This document shows, one piece after another, positions 8,895 through 16,002 of a stretch of DNA of 50,509 nt. The stretch spans positions 1 through 50,509 of the forward strand of contig JBPCPI010000170.1 of NCBI GenBank assembly GCA_050999295.1, written 5' to 3'. The position numbers were made by a program, and so were the translations under genes. Position 1 is the stretch's first letter; each line of letters begins with the position of its first letter. The stretch comes from JACCQS01 sp050999295 (lineage in GTDB: Bacteria > Actinomycetota > Actinomycetes > Mycobacteriales > Geodermatophilaceae). The notes below the pieces were generated by a model. It did no database searches. It was not told where the DNA came from and saw nothing but the letters and a program-made list of their open reading frames with translations.

Positions 8895-9871
8895 GCACCG
8901 CCTCAGTCACCCTCGGCAAGGCGCTGAACATGGGCCTGCGCAAGGCGATGGAGGACAACCCCAAGGTCCTGCTCATGGGCGAGGACATCGGCAAACTCGG
9001 CGGCGTATTCCGAATCACCGATGGCTTGCAGAAGGACTTCGGTGAGGACCGGGTCATCGACACCCCGCTGGCCGAGTCGGGAATCCTCGGTACGGCGGTG
9101 GGACTGGCCATGCGCGGCTTCCGGCCGGTCGTGGAGATCCAGTTCGACGGTTTCGTCTACCCGGCCTACGACCAGATCGTCTGCCAGGTCGCGAAACTGC
9201 ACGCCAGGTCGCGTGGACGGCTCCCCATGTCCATCGTCATCCGGATCCCCTTCGGTGGCGGTATCGGGGCGGTCGAGCACCACAGCGAGTCACCGGAGGC
9301 CTACTTCGCGCACACCGCCGGGCTCAAGGTCGTCGCCTGCTCCAACCCCGTCGATGCCTACTGGATGATCCAGCAGGCCATTGCCCACCCCGACCCGATT
9401 GTCTTCTTCGAGCCCAAGCGGCGCTACTGGGAGAAAGCCGAACTCGACACCGAGGCCACTCCGGAGCCGTTGTTCGCCTCCCGGCTGGTCCGCGAGGGCA
9501 GCCAGGTCACCGTGCTGGCGTACGGGCCGATGGTCAAGACCGCGCTGCAGGCCGCCTCGGCCGCGCAGGAGGAAGGGATCAGCGTCGAGATCCTCGACCT
9601 ACGGTCGGTCTCCCCCCTCGACATGGGCCCCGTGCTGGACTCGGTCCGCCGTACCGGACGGTGCGTCGTCGTGCACGAAGCCCCATCCAACCTGGGGCTG
9701 GGCGCTGAACTGTCGGCCCGGATCACCGAGGCCTGCTTCTACGAGCTCGAAGCCCCGGTCCTGCGGGTGGGTGGGTACGACACCCCGTACCCGCCGAGCA
9801 AGCTCGAAGAGGACTACCTGCCGGATCTGGACCGAGTCCTGGAAGCGGTAGACCGCTCACTGGCCTATTGA
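8891..9871 (+). CDS. 2-oxoacid dehydrogenase E1 component, beta subunit
   Basis: Partner of the preceding alpha subunit in the E1 heterotetramer. The 326-residue protein shows the transketolase-like pyrimidine-binding motifs MGEDIGKLGGVFR and DTPLAESGILGTAVGLAMRG, the GGGIGAVEHHSESPEA segment (catalytic His region) and the C-terminal transketolase domain with VHEAPSNLGLGAE. Length is normal for the family. The ATG overlaps the E1 alpha stop (ATGA at 8891-8894). The E2 gene does not follow directly: about 680 bp with an opposite-strand membrane gene and two inverted-repeat words lie between. Confidence 0.93.
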   Translation: MSTASVTLGKALNMGLRKAMEDNPKVLLMGEDIGKLGGVFRITDGLQKDFGEDRVIDTPLAESGILGTAVGLAMRGFRPVVEIQFDGFVYPAYDQIVCQVAKLHARSRGRLPMSIVIRIPFGGGIGAVEHHSESPEAYFAHTAGLKVVACSNPVDAYWMIQQAIAHPDPIVFFEPKRRYWEKAELDTEATPEPLFASRLVREGSQVTVLAYGPMVKTALQAASAAQEEGISVEILDLRSVSPLDMGPVLDSVRRTGRCVVVHEAPSNLGLGAELSARITEACFYELEAPVLRVGGYDTPYPPSKLEEDYLPDLDRVLEAVDRSLAY

Positions 9872-9889
9872 GCCCGAGCGACAACTCAC

Positions 9890-9967
9890 TGGCGGTTTGC
9901 TGGCAAACCGCCACGGTTACGAGTGGGTGCGCGACTCTTTTCTCTGGCGGTTTGCTGGCAAACCGCC
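9890..9967. repeat. Paired inverted word GGCGGTTTGC...GCAAACCGCC
   Basis: Two identical hairpin words, each with 10-bp arms (GGCGGTTTGC and GCAAACCGCC) around TG, lie at 9891-9912 and 9946-9967, 55 bp apart. The first has an extra T-A pair. They sit between the E1 beta stop (9871) and the end of a minus-strand gene (9970), a convergent junction, so they could act as a bidirectional terminator. There is no T tract. A near-identical word lies inside the S9 gene at 2519-2540. Confidence 0.85.
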
Positions 9968-9969
9968 GG

Positions 9970-10431
9970 CTACGAGTCGAGGCCGTCGAGGGTGGCGGCC
10001 GTGACGATGCCGTACGCGAGGTGCGGCACGATGTCAGCGGCCCAATCCTGCAGCGACCAGGTCCGCGGATCGCTGATCCCGAGTGCCGCCATCGGACCAT
10101 TGGCTCCGACGAGGACGAGGACCGTTGCTGCGGCAGCGCCGATGGCTACGGGCGGACGCCAGCCGAGCGCCCGGGTCAGGCCGAGCAGAGCCCCGATCCC
10201 GACGCCCGTTGCGATCCCGCTCAACGGCCCGAGCCCGGCCAATCGATTGTCCCGTTCCTCGCCCTGGCCGGGGATGCCGATATGACTCACCTCGGCCAGT
10301 TTCTCGACCGTGTCCTCTGGAGTGCTGCTCGTCGGGCGGGCCCGGACGGACATGTCCACGTAGGTGGTTGCATTGAGCGCCGTCGTGCCAGCGGCACCGG
10401 CGGCGGCTCCTTTGAGGATCGACATCAGCAT
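9970..10431 (-). CDS. Small integral membrane protein, unknown function
   Basis: 153 residues, alanine- and glycine-rich, with hydrophobic stretches at about residues 5-20 (ILKGAAAGAAGTTAL), 65-87, 92-112 (PPVAIGAAAATVLVLVGANG) and 135-150. A polar segment (TSSTPEDTVEKLAEVSHI) lies after the first one. It looks like conserved actinobacterial membrane proteins of unassigned function. The start may be the first ATG or the ATG two codons later. It runs opposite to, and between, the E1 beta and E2 genes, so it interrupts an otherwise normal dehydrogenase operon. Confidence 0.7.
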   Translation of the reverse strand: MLMSILKGAAAGAAGTTALNATTYVDMSVRARPTSSTPEDTVEKLAEVSHIGIPGQGEERDNRLAGLGPLSGIATGVGIGALLGLTRALGWRPPVAIGAAAATVLVLVGANGPMAALGISDPRTWSLQDWAADIVPHLAYGIVTAATLDGLDS

Positions 10432-10550
10432 CGTGCCAGGATAGGCACGCTGGCCGACGTGTCCGCCCGGCGATCCCGGCGTTCATCGCAGGACGAGCAT
10501 CTGGCCGGACAGATCGGATCGATTGATCGGCAAGCGCGGAAGGGACCGGC

Positions 10551-12194
10551 GTGGCGCTCAAACAGTTCAGACTCCCCGATGTCGGAGAAGGCCTGACCGA
10601 GGGCGAGATCCTGCAATGGCTGGTCGCGGTGGGCGACACGGTCGTCATCAATCAGCCGATCGTCGAGGTCGAGACCGCGAAGGCTGCCGTCGAACTGCCG
10701 TGTCCGTACGCCGGCGTGGTCACCGAGCTGCTGCACGAGCCAGGGTCCACTGTGGACGTCGGTGCCCCGATCATCACGATCGAGACCGACCCTGGAAGCG
10801 CCGCCACATCGAAGCCGCAACCACCGACCGAGGTCGAATCCGAAGCGGGTGACGTGGGGCCGGGCGGACTGCCGCCGAGCGCCGAAACGTTGGCCGACGT
10901 GCACGTCGCAGGCGAGGGCGAGGCAATCGAACCGGGAATGATCGGCGGCCCGGCACCTGGCGGTCGTACGGCGGTGCTGGTCGGGTACGGCCCGCGCACG
11001 ACAGTGGCCAAGCGTCGCCCACGCCGGGCCACCCCAAGCACGTCCGCTCAGGGTCCCGGCCCGCAGCCGCCGGACGGCGCCCCGCCCCTGCTCGCCACGG
11101 CACCGGACGCGGACACCAAGCCCGTCCGACACGGTGGACTCGAGTTGGGCAGAGCCGCTGAAGCGCATGCGGTCGGTGAACCGGAGGACTCGGCGTCGGC
11201 GGTGACGGTCGAGCCGGTGGCTCCGCCGGTCGGCCGAGCGAAGGCCAAGCCACCGGTTCGCAAGTACGCCAAGGCACTGGGGATCGACCTCAACGCGGTG
11301 ACCGGTTCCGGTCCGGAGGGGACGGTGATCCGGGCGGACATCGACGCGTTCACCAACGGCGCCGCTGGGCCGGCCGACCTGGCAGGGGTAGGGGAGCAGA
11401 GACCGGGAGAGCGGGCGACACAGAGTTCGTCGTCGGAGGCATCGTCCTCTGGCAGCGCGTTGACCATGACCGCACGCCCCGACTTCGATCCGGCCAGCCG
11501 TGAGCAGCGCATCCCGATCAAGGGGGTCCGCAAGCACACTGCAGCGGCGATGGTGAGCAGCGCGTTCACCGCGCCTCATGTGACGGAGTGGGTGACCGTT
11601 GACGTGACCCGGATGATGTCGCTGCGGGCCCGACTGGCGGCGCGTCCGGAGTTCCGCGGGCTCAAGACCTCGCCGTTGCTGTTCATCGCCAAGGCGCTGA
11701 TCCTGGCCGTCGGCCGCCATCCGATGATCAACTCGTCCTGGGACGAGGGGGCGCAGGAGATCGTGGTCAAGGAGTACGTCAATCTGGGCATCGCCGCGGC
11801 CACACCGCGGGGCCTGATCGTGCCCAACATCAAAGACGCCGGAGCCCTGTCGATGCCCGAACTGGCGGCGGCCCTGGCAGAGCTGACCGAGGTTGCCCGG
11901 GCCGGACGTACCTCACCAGCGGACATGTCCGGCGGCACGATCACGATCACTAATGTCGGGGTCTTCGGCGTGGACACCGGTACGCCGCTCCTCAATCCAG
12001 GGGAGTCGGCCATCCTGGCCGTCGGCACGATCGCCGAGCGGCCATGGGTACACAAGGGCAAGGTCAAGGTTCGGCAGGTGACCACGCTCGGGTTGTCCTT
12101 CGATCATCGGGTCGTGGACGGGGAATTGGGCTCCCGCTTCCTGGCCGATCTCGCTGCAGCGGTGAGCGATCCTGGGATCACGCTGGCCTGGTGA
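10551..12194 (+). CDS. Dihydrolipoamide acyltransferase (E2) of a 2-oxoacid dehydrogenase complex
   Basis: Core component that moves the acyl group from E1 to coenzyme A. Domains in order: one lipoyl domain with the lipoylated Lys44 in VETAKAAVE; a long Pro/Ala/Glu-rich linker (about 85-225); a peripheral subunit-binding domain (VRKYAKALGIDLNAVTGSGP, about 232-270); another linker; and the catalytic CoA-acyltransferase domain with His519 and Asp523 in FDHRVVDGE. The 547-residue length is typical. GTG 10551 follows GGAAGGGA. It belongs with the E1 genes upstream, although a minus-strand gene separates them. No E3 gene is in the window. Confidence 0.93.
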   Translation: MALKQFRLPDVGEGLTEGEILQWLVAVGDTVVINQPIVEVETAKAAVELPCPYAGVVTELLHEPGSTVDVGAPIITIETDPGSAATSKPQPPTEVESEAGDVGPGGLPPSAETLADVHVAGEGEAIEPGMIGGPAPGGRTAVLVGYGPRTTVAKRRPRRATPSTSAQGPGPQPPDGAPPLLATAPDADTKPVRHGGLELGRAAEAHAVGEPEDSASAVTVEPVAPPVGRAKAKPPVRKYAKALGIDLNAVTGSGPEGTVIRADIDAFTNGAAGPADLAGVGEQRPGERATQSSSSEASSSGSALTMTARPDFDPASREQRIPIKGVRKHTAAAMVSSAFTAPHVTEWVTVDVTRMMSLRARLAARPEFRGLKTSPLLFIAKALILAVGRHPMINSSWDEGAQEIVVKEYVNLGIAAATPRGLIVPNIKDAGALSMPELAAALAELTEVARAGRTSPADMSGGTITITNVGVFGVDTGTPLLNPGESAILAVGTIAERPWVHKGKVKVRQVTTLGLSFDHRVVDGELGSRFLADLAAAVSDPGITLAW

Positions 12195-12216
12195 CCGTTC
12201 GGCACACCCCCATCGT

Positions 12217-12272
12217 CCGGTTATCGTACGAACCGCTAACCAAGTACCGGTGCAGCGAACAGATCATCGGAA
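12217..12272. other. Intergenic stretch with short inverted repeat and a half word
   Basis: The 170-bp gap after the E2 gene holds GGTTA...TAACC arms near 12220-12243 and a single AGATCATCGGAA (12261-12272). The latter resembles half of the GTTGATCATCGGAA word seen at 13.1 and 13.6 kb but has no partner. TAGGTG/TAGGTA boxes at 12330-12341 may be the -10 of the next small gene. Confidence 0.35.
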
Positions 12273-12364
12273 TAGTGCGGCAAGTCACCAATGGTACGTA
12301 GGAACAAATCCGGCCAGCACGCGTTTGCTTAGGTGTAGGTACCACCTGAGGAGATGTGAAGAAT

Positions 12365-12514
12365 ATGAACGCCCTGAACAACTGGCGCAAGCACCGCAAG
12401 GACGCTCGCACCCGTCGTGCGATCGAAACCGCCCTGATGCGCAGTCCTGGTCCGGCCATGCGCGACGAACTGCTGACCCTCGCCAACCGCGAAGGCATCA
12501 GCGTCAACCGCTGA
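12365..12514 (+). CDS. Small basic protein, 49 residues, unknown function
   Basis: The ATG at 12365 opens a 49-codon frame rich in Arg and Lys at the N terminus (WRKHRKDARTRR) followed by a predicted amphipathic helix (IETALMRSP, MRDELLTLANREG). Nearly all third codon positions are G or C, as in neighbouring real genes. GAGGAG lies about 12 bases upstream, with TAGGTG/TAGGTA -10-like boxes before it. A perfect 12-bp hairpin with a T-rich tail follows 40 bp after the stop. Together these show a separately transcribed small gene. Charge and size suggest nucleic-acid or ribosome binding, but that is a guess. Confidence 0.75.
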   Translation: MNALNNWRKHRKDARTRRAIETALMRSPGPAMRDELLTLANREGISVNR

Positions 12515-12554
12515 GCCCACGACTTCGGCCCGCGCATCGCGCGCCATTCGAGAC

Positions 12555-12592
12555 CGACCCCGATCCTTCCTGAGGATCGGGGTCGTTTGCTT
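12555..12592 (+). terminator. Intrinsic terminator after the small basic protein gene
   Basis: Perfect 12-bp stem: CGACCCCGATCC (12555-12566), loop of 7, GGATCGGGGTCG (12574-12585), then TTTGCTTG. It is placed 40 bp after the stop at 12514. It may also end transcription from the minus-strand phosphatase gene, whose stop is at 12598. Confidence 0.85.
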
Positions 12593-12597
12593 GTCGG

Positions 12598-13113
12598 CTA
12601 CTCGTCCTGCTCAGCCGACAAGCCCGCCCGGTTGGCGAACCAGCGGATCCAGCGGCGCTGACCGGGGGTTTCCACCGCTCGTGGCCGGTAGTTCTGCCGT
12701 ACCCAGATGATCACCTTCTCGCCAGGGTGTCCGGCCAGGATGGCCATACAGGCGAGCGCGGTCCCGGTCCGACCGGTGCCGCCACTACAGGCGACTTCGA
12801 CCCGCTGCCCGTCGCGGGCGCGGACGTAGGCGCGTTCGATGCCCTCAGCTGCCAGTGTGTCGTCCCGCGGCGTGCCGAAGTCCGGCCAGTCGAGCCACTC
12901 GGCCGGCCAATCAGGCTGCCATGCCGGACGGTGCAGGACTCGACTCGGTCGGCCAGGTGGCCGGCCGAGATAGAGCCCGAAATCCGGCAGCGGTCCGGCC
13001 GGCAGCGGCTCGCGACGTCCTCGTCCGCGGATCAACGTTCCGTCGGGCAACGCGATCGCCCCGCGCAGGGACTCGGCCATCGGGACAGCTTGCCGCAGCT
13101 CGCCCGGCCGCAT
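12598..13113 (-). CDS. Protein-tyrosine phosphatase-like protein
   Basis: 171 residues with the cysteine phosphatase P-loop CSGGTGRTGTA (CX5R type) at about residues 109-119. An upstream DWPDFGTP segment resembles the general-acid WPD loop of tyrosine/dual-specificity phosphatases. A C-terminal part, VRQNYRPRAVETPGQRRWIRWF, is common in small actinobacterial members. The substrate is unknown and could be phosphoprotein or another phosphoester. The start at 13113 is the first ATG; a second ATG (residue 12) is possible. It lies between the terminator at 12.56 kb and a paired inverted word. Confidence 0.8.
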   Translation of the reverse strand: MRPGELRQAVPMAESLRGAIALPDGTLIRGRGRREPLPAGPLPDFGLYLGRPPGRPSRVLHRPAWQPDWPAEWLDWPDFGTPRDDTLAAEGIERAYVRARDGQRVEVACSGGTGRTGTALACMAILAGHPGEKVIIWVRQNYRPRAVETPGQRRWIRWFANRAGLSAEQDE

Positions 13114-13117
13114 CCGT

Positions 13118-13188
13118 GTTGATCATCGGAATTACGGAGGTTTCCGACGGCGATCCGGCCAGAAACCCGCCAAGTTCCGATGATCAAC
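13118..13188. repeat. Inverted word GTTGATCATCGGAA / TTCCGATGATCAAC, copy 1
   Basis: Perfect 14-bp inverted repeat: GTTGATCATCGGAA at 13118-13131 and its complement at 13175-13188, with a 43-nt centre. The centre itself has GGTTTC...GAAACC arms, so a long imperfect hairpin can form. It sits immediately after (in reading sense, just before the ATG of) the phosphatase gene and next to the stop of the DUF1801 gene. The same word recurs at 13576-13647 on the other side of the DUF1801 gene. Confidence 0.85.
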
Positions 13189-13543
13189 TCTGAGCTTGGC
13201 TGGCGGCTTCCAGCAGTTCGCGCAGCTCCGGTCGCTCCAGGTCGGCCAGGGTGGAGATCCGGACGTGGCGGTGCCGCTTCCCGGTGCCCTGCAGGAGCCC
13301 GGTCGGATCCGGGAGTTTCGCGCCATCGGCCAGGCCAAGGTTCACCCAGCCAGCGTGCACGTTGATCACGCAGATCAGGCCCTTGTAGCCGCGGGTCCAG
13401 CCGTATCCGATGTCCGTCCCGCCCACTGTCTCGAGGATCTCCGCGGGAAGTACGTCGAGAATGAGCGCGCGGGTCTGTCGTGCCAGCTCACGAACCTCTG
13501 CACTGACCGACGCGAGAAGCTGATCGACATCGGGATTGGTCAC
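13184..13543 (-). CDS. DUF1801-like protein
   Basis: 119 residues, similar in layout to the DUF1801/YdhG fold. It has an N-terminal helix pair (VDQLLASVSAEVRELARQTRALILDVLPA), then VGGTDIGYGWTRGYKGLICVINVHAGWVNLGLADGAKLPDPTGLL, and the typical ending with GKRHRHVRI and a DLERPELRELLEAA helix. Function is unknown for the family; a small-molecule or iron-chaperone-like role has been suggested for relatives. It is bracketed on both sides by the same long inverted word, and its stop region overlaps the right arm of one of them. Confidence 0.75.
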   Translation of the reverse strand: MTNPDVDQLLASVSAEVRELARQTRALILDVLPAEILETVGGTDIGYGWTRGYKGLICVINVHAGWVNLGLADGAKLPDPTGLLQGTGKRHRHVRISTLADLERPELRELLEAASQAQS

Positions 13544-13575
13544 CGACTCACCCTAGAGCCGCGGCCCAAACCGGT

Positions 13576-13647
13576 GTTGATCATCGGACTTTGGGGGGCT
13601 TGTTAAGGCGTTCCCCGACCGAAACCGGTCACATTCCGATGATCCAC
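13576..13647. repeat. Inverted word GTTGATCATCGGA, copy 2
   Basis: GTTGATCATCGGA at 13576-13588 pairs with TCCGATGATCCAC at 13635-13647 with one mismatch, around a 46-nt centre. The centre shares GAAACC with copy 1. It lies between the start of the DUF1801 gene (13543) and the stop of the next minus-strand gene (13663). Confidence 0.8.
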
Positions 13648-13662
13648 TTCGGAGACGGCGGG

Positions 13663-14640
13663 TCAGTCGAGCAGGTGGGCGCGAATGGCCTGCCGCTCGT
13701 CGGCCGTAAGGCCCTCAGCAGTGAGCCATCGGATCGGTCCGCCGGCGCGTTCGTCGAGGAGCTCCAGCAAACGTTGCATGGTTTGGGCTCGGGGCCGCTG
13801 CCGGTTGGCGATGGCCGCCCAGGTCTGGGGATCCATGTTGACGTCGGTCACCGGGTTGCCGTTGGCGTCGGAGACATCTGCGGCATAGGTTGGAGTGGCG
13901 GCCAGGCGGGCCATGATCTTGTCGATCACCTCGCCGCTGCGGGCGTAATCGGCGATCACGTCCCCCCGGCGTACGCCCGCGACCAGCAGCGCAAGGGCGA
14001 TCACCGTGCCGGTCCGGTCCTTTCCGGCGGCGCAGTGGACCAGCGTCGCACCGTCGGCGCGCCCGATCGACCGCAGCGATTCGACGATGTTGTCCGCGGC
14101 GTGTCTGAGGTAGCCGAGGTAGTGGATGACCGCGGGTCGCTCCCTGAGGTCGATCGCTTCCGGCGCGGGTCGGGCGGCGGTCCAGGGCATCTGCTCGGCG
14201 CCGGACACCCCGGTCACATCAGTTCTGACCCCAGCCAATGCACGATCCAGGCGTCCGCCCGGCTGGTCAGCCCCTACCCCAGCCAACTCGGCGTCCGGGC
14301 TTGCGCCCGGCTGCTCCTCGGTCAATGCGTCCGTACGTTTCCCGGCCTCGGGATAGAGGGTCAGCTTGCGCACCGTGACCGCGGGCTCGCGGGTGATCGG
14401 TCCGGGTCCCTCCAACTCGATCTCCGCGGCCGTACGCAGGTCCAGAACCTGCCGTACGCCGAAGTCGTCGACCAGCAACCGCACGTCGGCCTCGGACAGA
14501 TCCTGCAAGTTGTCGGCCCGCAGCAGTCGCCGGCGGCGCGTCGTCCTGCCGTCCTCGGTGGGCAGCCCGCCCAGATCGCGAACGTTGACCGCGCCGTCCA
14601 GATGAACCCAGCCGCCGGGCGTCTCGCTCTGTCTGTTCAC
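13663..14640 (-). CDS. Tyrosine phosphatase family protein (PTP-like, HCxxGKDRTG type)
   Basis: 325 residues. The N terminus has the NVRDLGGLPTEDGRTTRRRRLLRAD signature (shown in parts: NVRDLGG, then RLLRADNL) of the Y_phosphatase3 family. The P-loop HCAAGKDRTGT places catalytic Cys203 and the conserved Lys/Asp. Family members act on phosphotyrosine or phosphoinositides (MptpB type). A low-complexity insert (about residues 120-155, GVGADQPGG) is unusual. GTG 14640 is chosen. A TACTGT box (14654 down to 14649) lies 8 bp before it, overlapping the -10 of the divergent DUF2252 gene. Confidence 0.85.
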   Translation of the reverse strand: MNRQSETPGGWVHLDGAVNVRDLGGLPTEDGRTTRRRRLLRADNLQDLSEADVRLLVDDFGVRQVLDLRTAAEIELEGPGPITREPAVTVRKLTLYPEAGKRTDALTEEQPGASPDAELAGVGADQPGGRLDRALAGVRTDVTGVSGAEQMPWTAARPAPEAIDLRERPAVIHYLGYLRHAADNIVESLRSIGRADGATLVHCAAGKDRTGTVIALALLVAGVRRGDVIADYARSGEVIDKIMARLAATPTYAADVSDANGNPVTDVNMDPQTWAAIANRQRPRAQTMQRLLELLDERAGGPIRWLTAEGLTADERQAIRAHLLD

Positions 14641-14648
14641 CGCCCGCG

Positions 14649-14658
14649 ACAGTACCTT
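14649..14658. promoter_or_regulatory. Overlapping divergent -10 boxes (phosphatase / DUF2252)
   Basis: On the plus strand TACCTT (14653-14658) ends exactly seven bases before GTG 14665, the spacing expected for a leaderless transcript starting at the start codon. On the minus strand TACTGT (14654 to 14649) ends eight bases before GTG 14640. The two -10 boxes share the TA at 14653-14654. RNA polymerase could therefore open the DNA for only one direction at a time. Confidence 0.6.
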
Positions 14659-14664
14659 CGTGCA

Positions 14665-16002
14665 GTGACCCCTCGGAAAACTGCCGGTAACGACCAGCGG
14701 CAAGCACACGTCGTGTCCGTGCTGGAGGATGCCTTCACCGACCTGATGACGGCGGATCCCGTTGCCTTCCGGTCGAAGTTCCGCAAGATGGCCGCGGACC
14801 CCGGCTCGTTCTATCGGGGGAGCGCATGCCTGTTCTACGCCGACGTCGCCGCGATGAAGGACAAGTGGGCGGACGAGCGCACCAGCCGGATCTGGATCCA
14901 GGGCGATCTGCATGCGGAGAACTTCGGGTCGTACATGGACGGTGACGGCATCCTGGTCTTCGACGTCAACGACTTCGACGAGGCCTATCTCGGGCACTTC
15001 ACCTGGGACCTACGCCGGATGGCGGCCAGCATTGCCTTGCTCGGGTGGCAGAAGGCGTTCCCGGACGACACCATCACCGAGCTGATCGACATCTACGCCC
15101 GCGCGTACGTCGACAAGATCCACGACTTCGTCCAGACCGAACAGGACAACGTCTTCTCCTTGGGTTTGGACGACACCGACGGACCGGTCCGCGACGTGCT
15201 GCTGACCGCCAAACTGGCCAGTCGTATCGATCTGCTCGAGGACCTCACGGTCATCGACGACTACGACCGCCGATTTCGCAACGGGCCCGGCGTGCGGCAA
15301 CTCGACAAGAACGAGCTGCACGCGGTCATGGCAGCCTTCGACAGCTACAAGGAGTCCATCCCTGAAGCAAAGCGGTCGCGACGACTCAGTTACTCGGTCA
15401 AGGATGTCGTGGGGCGCTCGGGGTTCGGGATCGGCAGCGCCGGCCTTCCCGCGTACAACTTCCTGATCGAGGGTTGGACCGAGGCACTGGAGAACGACAT
15501 CGTCCTGTCGATGAAGCAGGGCAACGTCGCCGCACCCTCCCGGGTCGTCGACGACGAGCGCATGACCGACTACTTCGACCATCATGGGCACCGGACGGCG
15601 GTCTCCCAGCGGTCGTTACAGGCCCGATCCGATCCGCTGCTGGGCCATACCGTCCTGGACGGAGTCGGCTATGTGGTCAACGAGCTCTCGCCCTACGACG
15701 CGGATCTGGAGTGGTCCGAACTGGTGGAGCCGGATCAGATCAGTTCGGTGCTGGGCTATCTCGGGCAGGCCACCGCGAAGGCGCACTGCGTCTCCGATGA
15801 GGACAGTGACGACACACTCGTCGACTTCCAGACCGAGGAGGCCATCGCCGACGTTATCGGGACCGGACCGAAGGCGACGACGGCATTCGCCGAAGACACG
15901 TGTGCATTCGGCCTGGAATACGCCAGTCGAGTACGCGAGGACTACGCCCTGTTCGTCGAGGCCTTCCGGGCGGGCGGCTTCTCCGAGGTGACGCCCACCT
16001 GA
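14665..16002 (+). CDS. DUF2252 family protein, kinase-like fold
   Basis: 445 residues. It shows the DUF2252 hallmarks FRKMAADPGSFYRG, IWIQGDLHAENFGSY (Asp81, Asn86), VFDVNDFDEA and WDLRRMAASI. The GDLHxxN and DFDE pair resembles the catalytic loop and metal-binding loop of aminoglycoside/choline kinase-like proteins, so a phosphotransferase role is plausible but unproven. GTG 14665 lies seven bases after a TACCTT -10 box with no leader. It is divergent from the tyrosine phosphatase gene with only 24 bp between starts. Its 3' end overlaps the convergent EamA gene by 61 bp. Confidence 0.85.
   Translation: MTPRKTAGNDQRQAHVVSVLEDAFTDLMTADPVAFRSKFRKMAADPGSFYRGSACLFYADVAAMKDKWADERTSRIWIQGDLHAENFGSYMDGDGILVFDVNDFDEAYLGHFTWDLRRMAASIALLGWQKAFPDDTITELIDIYARAYVDKIHDFVQTEQDNVFSLGLDDTDGPVRDVLLTAKLASRIDLLEDLTVIDDYDRRFRNGPGVRQLDKNELHAVMAAFDSYKESIPEAKRSRRLSYSVKDVVGRSGFGIGSAGLPAYNFLIEGWTEALENDIVLSMKQGNVAAPSRVVDDERMTDYFDHHGHRTAVSQRSLQARSDPLLGHTVLDGVGYVVNELSPYDADLEWSELVEPDQISSVLGYLGQATAKAHCVSDEDSDDTLVDFQTEEAIADVIGTGPKATTAFAEDTCAFGLEYASRVREDYALFVEAFRAGGFSEVTPT

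Noticed and set aside
9890..9967. Simple rho-independent terminator for E1 beta
   Set aside because: It may stop transcription, but two identical hairpins without T tracts and a third copy within a coding region do not fit a plain terminator.
13118..13647. CRISPR array
   Set aside because: Repeated words occur only in inverted pairs with long gaps; there is no regular direct-repeat and spacer series and no cas gene.
13591..14664. Upstream in-frame extension of the DUF2252 protein
   Set aside because: The extension is antisense to the tyrosine phosphatase gene and has no DUF2252 similarity; the leaderless GTG 14665 fits much better.
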